49,654 nt of DNA, taken from Cyanobium usitatum str. Tous. GTDB taxonomy: Bacteria; Cyanobacteriota; Cyanobacteriia; PCC-6307; Cyanobiaceae. The notes below the pieces were generated by a model. That model did no database searches and was not told the DNA's origin. It worked only from the letters and a program-made list of their open reading frames with translations. The stretch spans positions 1-49,654 of the forward strand of contig NZ_PXXO01000016.1 of NCBI RefSeq assembly GCF_003011885.1, given 5' to 3'. The number at the start of each line of letters is the position of its first letter. The first letter of the stretch is position 1. Shown here in pieces: positions 44,636-49,654 of this stretch. Position numbers and translations under genes: made by a program.

Positions 44636-46020
44636 CTCGTTTCCTCTGCTAAGGGTCGTCGCTCCGCCAAAAGGCTGACGCCATAGCCCGTGGCCACGAG
44701 GGCTAGGGCGGCAAGGCTGCTTAGCCAGTCGTTGGCCGTACTGCCCATAAGGAAGGCCAGGGATACCGCCGTAATCAGCAAGGGGGACACGGGATAGCCC
44801 CAGGTGAGAAAGGGGCGGGGCAGCTCCGGCTCCCGCTGGCGCAGGGTCACCAGGGAGGCAATGCCCGCCAGCGGCAGGCTCACGTAGAGCACGGCGCCCA
44901 TGGTCAGCAGCCGTTCGAATGAGCCTGCCAGCACTAGGGCCGCGGCGGCCGTGCTGGTGAGCAGCAGGGCCGCGCTTGGGGTGCCGCCCCCGTTCACTTG
45001 GGCAATAAAGCTCGGTAGCAGGCCGTCGCGGCTGAGACCAAACAAAATGCGCGGGGCGGCCATCACCACGGTGTTGATCAGGCCCAGCAGGGACACCAGC
45101 GCTAACGCGGTGATCAGTAGGCCACCCAGCGGCCCAGCCAGGGCGCGTGCCGCGGCGGCGGCCGGCAGGTTTGAGCTGGCCAGCTGGGCGATCGGCAGCA
45201 CATGCAGCAGGGCCAAGTTGATCAGCAGATAAAGCACCAGCACCGCCAGAACCCCGCCGATCAAGGAGCGGGGCAGATCTCGCCCCGGCTCGCTGAATTC
45301 TTCAGCGAAATAAACGGGGCTGGCCCAGCCGTCGTAGGTGGTGATCACTGCCTGTAGGGCCAGCACCACTGCCAGGCTCAGGCTCCGCCAGCCCGCGATC
45401 GCCATGGGCGCAGGCGGTGGTGGCGCGATGGGGGGCGCCGCCTGGATGGGCAGCAGGAAGCAGGCCGCCACCAGGGCCAGAAAGGCCACCGCCTTGGCGA
45501 GGCTGAGTAATTCCTGGCTGGCGCTGCCGGCGCGCAGGCCTCGCAGCTGAATCAGGCTGAACAGGCCGATGGCCAGCAGCGCCAGGATTCGGGCCGTGTA
45601 GGGCCCCTGGGAGATCGCGTGGGGCAGCAGGGCCTGGCCGTATTCCCCCACGGTGGTGGCCACCCAGGCCAGGCCGATGCAATGGGCCAGCCAGTCGGTC
45701 CAGCCCACCAGAAAGCCCACGCGCTTGCCGAAGGCCCGCTCGGCGTAGACATACCAACCGCCGGCCTTCGGCAAGGCTGCCGCCAATTCGGCTATGCACA
45801 CCGCCCCCACCAGCGCATAGAGCCCGCCGGCCAGCCAGGCGGCCAGCACCAGCTCCGCTGAGGGCAATTGGGCTGCCACCAGGCCCGGAGTGCGCAGAAT
45901 GCCGGCCCCGATCGTGCCGCCCACGGCACCGGCCAAGCCAAAACCCAATCCCAGAATGTTTAGTAGTCGGCCTTTAGGGGCCTGGTTGACTGGCTGCTGG
46001 TCGGGGATGGGTTGGCTCAA
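44632..46020 (-). CDS. APC-superfamily amino acid permease
   Basis: A 462-residue transporter with about 12 membrane segments. GLAGAVGGTIGAGILRTPGLVA near residue 30 is the substrate/sodium-site signature of APC transporters, followed by AELAAALPKAGGWYVYAERAFG. Substrate is not apparent. It overlaps the glcF stop by four bases (ATGA at 46017-46020), so it is coupled to glcF and perhaps part of an icd-glcF-permease run. Convergent with the DUF1537 gene, overlapping its stop. Confidence 0.9.
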   Translation of the reverse strand: MSQPIPDQQPVNQAPKGRLLNILGLGFGLAGAVGGTIGAGILRTPGLVAAQLPSAELVLAAWLAGGLYALVGAVCIAELAAALPKAGGWYVYAERAFGKRVGFLVGWTDWLAHCIGLAWVATTVGEYGQALLPHAISQGPYTARILALLAIGLFSLIQLRGLRAGSASQELLSLAKAVAFLALVAACFLLPIQAAPPIAPPPPAPMAIAGWRSLSLAVVLALQAVITTYDGWASPVYFAEEFSEPGRDLPRSLIGGVLAVLVLYLLINLALLHVLPIAQLASSNLPAAAAARALAGPLGGLLITALALVSLLGLINTVVMAAPRILFGLSRDGLLPSFIAQVNGGGTPSAALLLTSTAAAALVLAGSFERLLTMGAVLYVSLPLAGIASLVTLRQREPELPRPFLTWGYPVSPLLITAVSLAFLMGSTANDWLSSLAALALVATGYGVSLLAERRPLAEETS

Positions 46021-47311
46021 CCGCTGTAGCTCTGCGCCAGCAACTGCATCGGATGCAGCACCGGGACCGGCTGGGGCAGCTCCTGCAGGTGGCGCCGGAT
46101 CTGCAGGCTGCAGCCGATGTTGGCGCTAACAGCCAGCTCGGCGCCGGTGCCGGCTAGGTCTTTGGCCTTGAGCTGCCCAAGGGCAGCGGCCTCCTCAGGC
46201 TGCACCAGGTTGTAGATGCCGGCGCTGCCGCAGCACACTCCCGCTTCCGTCGCTTCGCGCAGCTGGATGTGGGGGATGGCATTGAGCAGGGCCCGGGGCT
46301 GGCTGCTGATGCCCTGGCCATGCAGCATGTGGCAGGCGTCTTGATACGCCAGTCGGAGCGGGCGTTTGGCGCTGGCTGGCTCGCCATCAGCGTGGGTAAG
46401 GGGCTGAAGGGCGGCGAGGAATGGCTGGCTTAGGCCGAGATCGGCGAGGAACTCCTGAATATCCGCGACCGGGGCGGAGAAGCTGCTGCCGGTGAGCCGC
46501 CCGTAGGCCTTCATGGTGTGGCCGCAACCGGAAGCTGCCACCAATACGGCGTCGAGAGGTCCGGCCCCGGCGGGCTTGCCTGGGCCCACTACGGCCTCGA
46601 AGCTTTGGATCAAGCCGATTGCCAGCTCGTTGGTCTGGCTGAGTTCTCCCTGGTGGTGGGTCACGGCGCCGCAGCAGCCCTGGCTGGGCGGAATCACCAC
46701 CTCGATGCCGTTGGCGCTCAGCACCTGCACGGCGGCCTGGTTCACGGCTGGATCAAATAGACGTTGCACGCAACCCAGCACCAGCCCCACCCGGGCGCGG
46801 CGAGGGCCCTGGGCTGGTACTACCAGGGGGAAGTCGTCGCGGAAGCCGGCTGGCGCCAAGGGAGGTAGCAGCTGATCGAGGGCCTCCAGTTGGGGGCCGA
46901 ATAGGCGGGTGATCCCACTGCGGCGGGCCAGGGCCTGCAGGGGGGTGCCGGCGTAAAGGCGCAGCGGCGTGAGCAGGGCCCGAAGCCGCGCAGGGTAGGG
47001 AAGCAGGGCAAACAGCAGCTTGCGAAATGCCTGCTGGGCGGAGCTGCGCAGTTCCGGGGCGTTGAGCTGGGGGCGCGTGGCCTCGATCAGTTGGTCGTAG
47101 CGCACCCCCGAGGGGCAAGCCGTGACGCAGGCGAGACAGCCCAGGCAACTGTCGAAGTGCTTCGCCACGGTGGCATCGAGGCTCAGTTCACCGTTGGCGA
47201 TCGCCTTGAGGGTGTAGATGCGGCCCCGGGGTGAATCCATCTCCGTTCCCAGCACCCGGTAGCTGGCGCAGGTGGGCAGGCAGAAGCCGCAGTGCACGCA
47301 GGGGTCGGTGT

Positions 47312-47315
<4 letters not shown>
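46017..47315 (-). CDS. glcF: Glycolate oxidase iron-sulfur subunit GlcF
   Basis: A 432-residue protein with two [4Fe-4S] motifs near the N-terminus (CVHCGFCLPTC at 6-16, and CLGCLACVTACPSG near 54-67) and two CCG domains (QGCCGAVTHHQGELS and GVCCGSAGIYNLVQP), the GlcF/heterodisulfide-reductase-related layout. Carries electrons from GlcD/GlcE. Its start overlaps the icd stop (ATGA at 47312-47315), so it is translationally coupled to isocitrate dehydrogenase. Confidence 0.93.
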
Positions 47316-48757
<1,442 letters not shown>

Positions 48758-48840
48758 GGGCTGTTACTGACCGGATCGGCCTTGTCGGTGTGGCGAGCCT
48801 AGGTTTTAAGCATGTTGCGGTTCTGCTCAGGGGAAACGGC

Positions 48841-49299
48841 ATGAATGCCGCCGATCAGGCCCAATCCCTTGAACTTGCCCAGGCAATCGCTGCGGCGGCG
48901 AGTCTGTTTCGCGTCCACTTCCCCGATGCCCGAGCCAACCTCACCCCCTGGCGCGACGACGCGCTGACCCGTGCCTTTGCCGAGCAGGAGAGCCTGGATC
49001 TCTCCTTTCACCTACCGGGTTGGAGTCCCCGCAGCCAGTGCCGCTCGTTTCTGGTGCAGCTGCGCCTGGACGGGGCCCCGGGGCGGAGCAGGGCTGAACG
49101 CCCTCGCCTGCTGGGGGTGACGATCCGGGGCCTCACCTACGAGAGCGAGCGCTGGCGGCTGGCCACCGTGGGCGATTGGCAGCCGTCAGGCAGTCATTTG
49201 CCCCAGGCCGAGGTGGCGCAGAAGTTGCAGCAGTTTTCCCGGGAGCTGTTTGATCTGTTCGGTGGCGCCGAGCAGGCCGATCAGAACCTGGCGGCGTAA
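48841..49299 (+). CDS. Conserved protein of unknown function upstream of heme oxygenase
   Basis: A 152-residue soluble protein. The N-terminal third is helical (LAQAIAAAASLFRVHFPDARA), then LTPWRDDALTRAFAEQESLDL, a beta-rich middle (SFHLPGWSPRSQCRSFLVQ, LLGVTIRGLTYESERWRL) and a C-terminal helix (AQKLQQFSRELFDLFGG). No known motif; I believe it is conserved among picocyanobacteria. The ATG at 48841 is chosen over a frame that begins inside icd. 77 bases separate it from the heme oxygenase gene. Confidence 0.7.
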   Translation: MNAADQAQSLELAQAIAAAASLFRVHFPDARANLTPWRDDALTRAFAEQESLDLSFHLPGWSPRSQCRSFLVQLRLDGAPGRSRAERPRLLGVTIRGLTYESERWRLATVGDWQPSGSHLPQAEVAQKLQQFSRELFDLFGGAEQADQNLAA

Positions 49300-49376
49300 C
49301 CCTTCGCAACCTTGCCAGGCGCCCCGGTAAAACTCCCGCCTAACTTGGCGCCTCGCCCGTACAACGCCCCCGTCAG

Positions 49377-49654
49377 ATGGCCGTCGCCCTTGCTTCCCAA
49401 CTGCGTGAAGGCACCAAAAAGGCCCACACGATGGCGGAGAACACCGGCTTCGTGAGCTGCTTCCTCAAGGGGGTGGTGGATAAGGCCAGCTACCGCACCC
49501 TGGTGGCCGACCTTTATTTCGTGTACTCGGCCATGGAGGAGGAGTTTGGCCGGCTTAGGGAGCATCCGGTGGTGGGCCCGGTGGCTTTCCCAGAGCTGAA
49601 CCGGCGCGAAAGTCTCGAGCAGGATCTTGCCTTTTATTTCGGTGGCGACTGGCG
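49377..49654 (+). CDS. ho1: Heme oxygenase (biliverdin-forming), 5' part
   Basis: The first 92 residues of a heme oxygenase; the gene runs off the right edge. ALASQLREGTKKAHTMAENT holds the heme-ligand histidine (KKAHTMAE), and SCFLKGVVDKASYRTLVADL and YFVYSAMEEEF are the next conserved helices. It opens the heme ring to biliverdin IX-alpha with ferredoxin as electron donor, starting phycobilin synthesis. An inverted repeat AGGCGCC/GGCGCCT flanks the presumed promoter at 49317-49353. Confidence 0.95.
   Translation, partial: MAVALASQLREGTKKAHTMAENTGFVSCFLKGVVDKASYRTLVADLYFVYSAMEEEFGRLREHPVVGPVAFPELNRRESLEQDLAFYFGGDW

Noticed and set aside
48758-48840. NtcA binding site in front of icd
   Set aside because: No GTA-N8-TAC with a suitably placed -10 was found in the intergenic region.

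Overview
The window looks like chromosomal core sequence from a GC-rich unicellular picocyanobacterium of the Cyanobium/Synechococcus type. The evidence is the photosystem I protein PsaC, the ferredoxin-docking NDH-1 subunit NdhS, a phycobilin-type heme oxygenase at the right edge, an RpaB-like response regulator, cyanobacterial-type glycolate oxidase subunits, and several small proteins of a kind I associate only with this lineage. Genes are densely packed, with many 1-4 base stop/start overlaps and several convergent overlaps. I saw no insertion sequence, prophage, CRISPR array or rRNA. No gene-free stretch exceeds 300 bases once the RNase P RNA gene and the tRNA are counted.

Layout. 1-3444: tail of a sigma-70 factor, mutT, tsaE (opposite strand), ahcY and a DedA membrane protein. 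3457-10359: ssb (minus), then mreB-mreC-mreD, an orphan Tat-type substrate-binding lipoprotein, an RpaB-like regulator, lysS and a small conserved protein. 10408-17275: a YdcF/DUF218 membrane protein, then an ergothioneine block on the minus strand (egtB, egtD and two small accessory proteins), with divergent cysK and a degenerate membrane-anchored Ser/Thr kinase on the plus strand. 17383-21846: smpB and ruvB from one short divergent region, then a tightly coupled TPR / M20 amidohydrolase / two-TM / HEAT-repeat run. 21857-23407: a TPP riboswitch and thiC. 23493-27032 (minus): acpP-fabF-tkt, divergent from psaC (27184). 27511-32475: glmS, then manC and rimM (minus), ndhS (plus) and rnc (minus). 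32498-33023: rnpB (minus) directly upstream of rnc, and tRNA-Arg(CCU). 33156-33944: two small conserved genes. 33941-38880 (minus): phosphoketolase plus glycogen phosphorylase. 39012-42178: a CPA2 antiporter, an isoprenylcysteine-methyltransferase-like membrane protein, a small membrane protein and an alpha/beta hydrolase. 42075-48757: glcE, a DUF1537 sugar-acid kinase, an APC permease, glcF and icd. 48841-end: an unknown protein and the start of heme oxygenase.

Functionally the region joins cell-shape genes, one-carbon/sulfur chemistry (ahcY, cysK, ergothioneine), carbon partitioning (tkt, xfp, glgP, glcE/glcF, icd), fatty-acid synthesis, and RNA/translation housekeeping (tsaE, lysS, smpB, rnpB, rnc, rimM).

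Most of the window is ordinary core genome. The signals I find most worth checking are: (i) a 39-bp direct repeat (30/39 identical, palindromic core) at 11278 and 17306 that exactly brackets the ergothioneine/cysK/kinase block; (ii) the two accessory proteins of that block; (iii) perfect inverted repeats stacked in front of the phosphoketolase operon; (iv) a 15-bp tandem repeat read on both strands in the overlap of the hydrolase gene and glcE; (v) a 7-bp hairpin abutting the thiC start codon as a candidate riboswitch expression platform; and (vi) the rnpB-rnc arrangement together with altered RNase III active-site residues.
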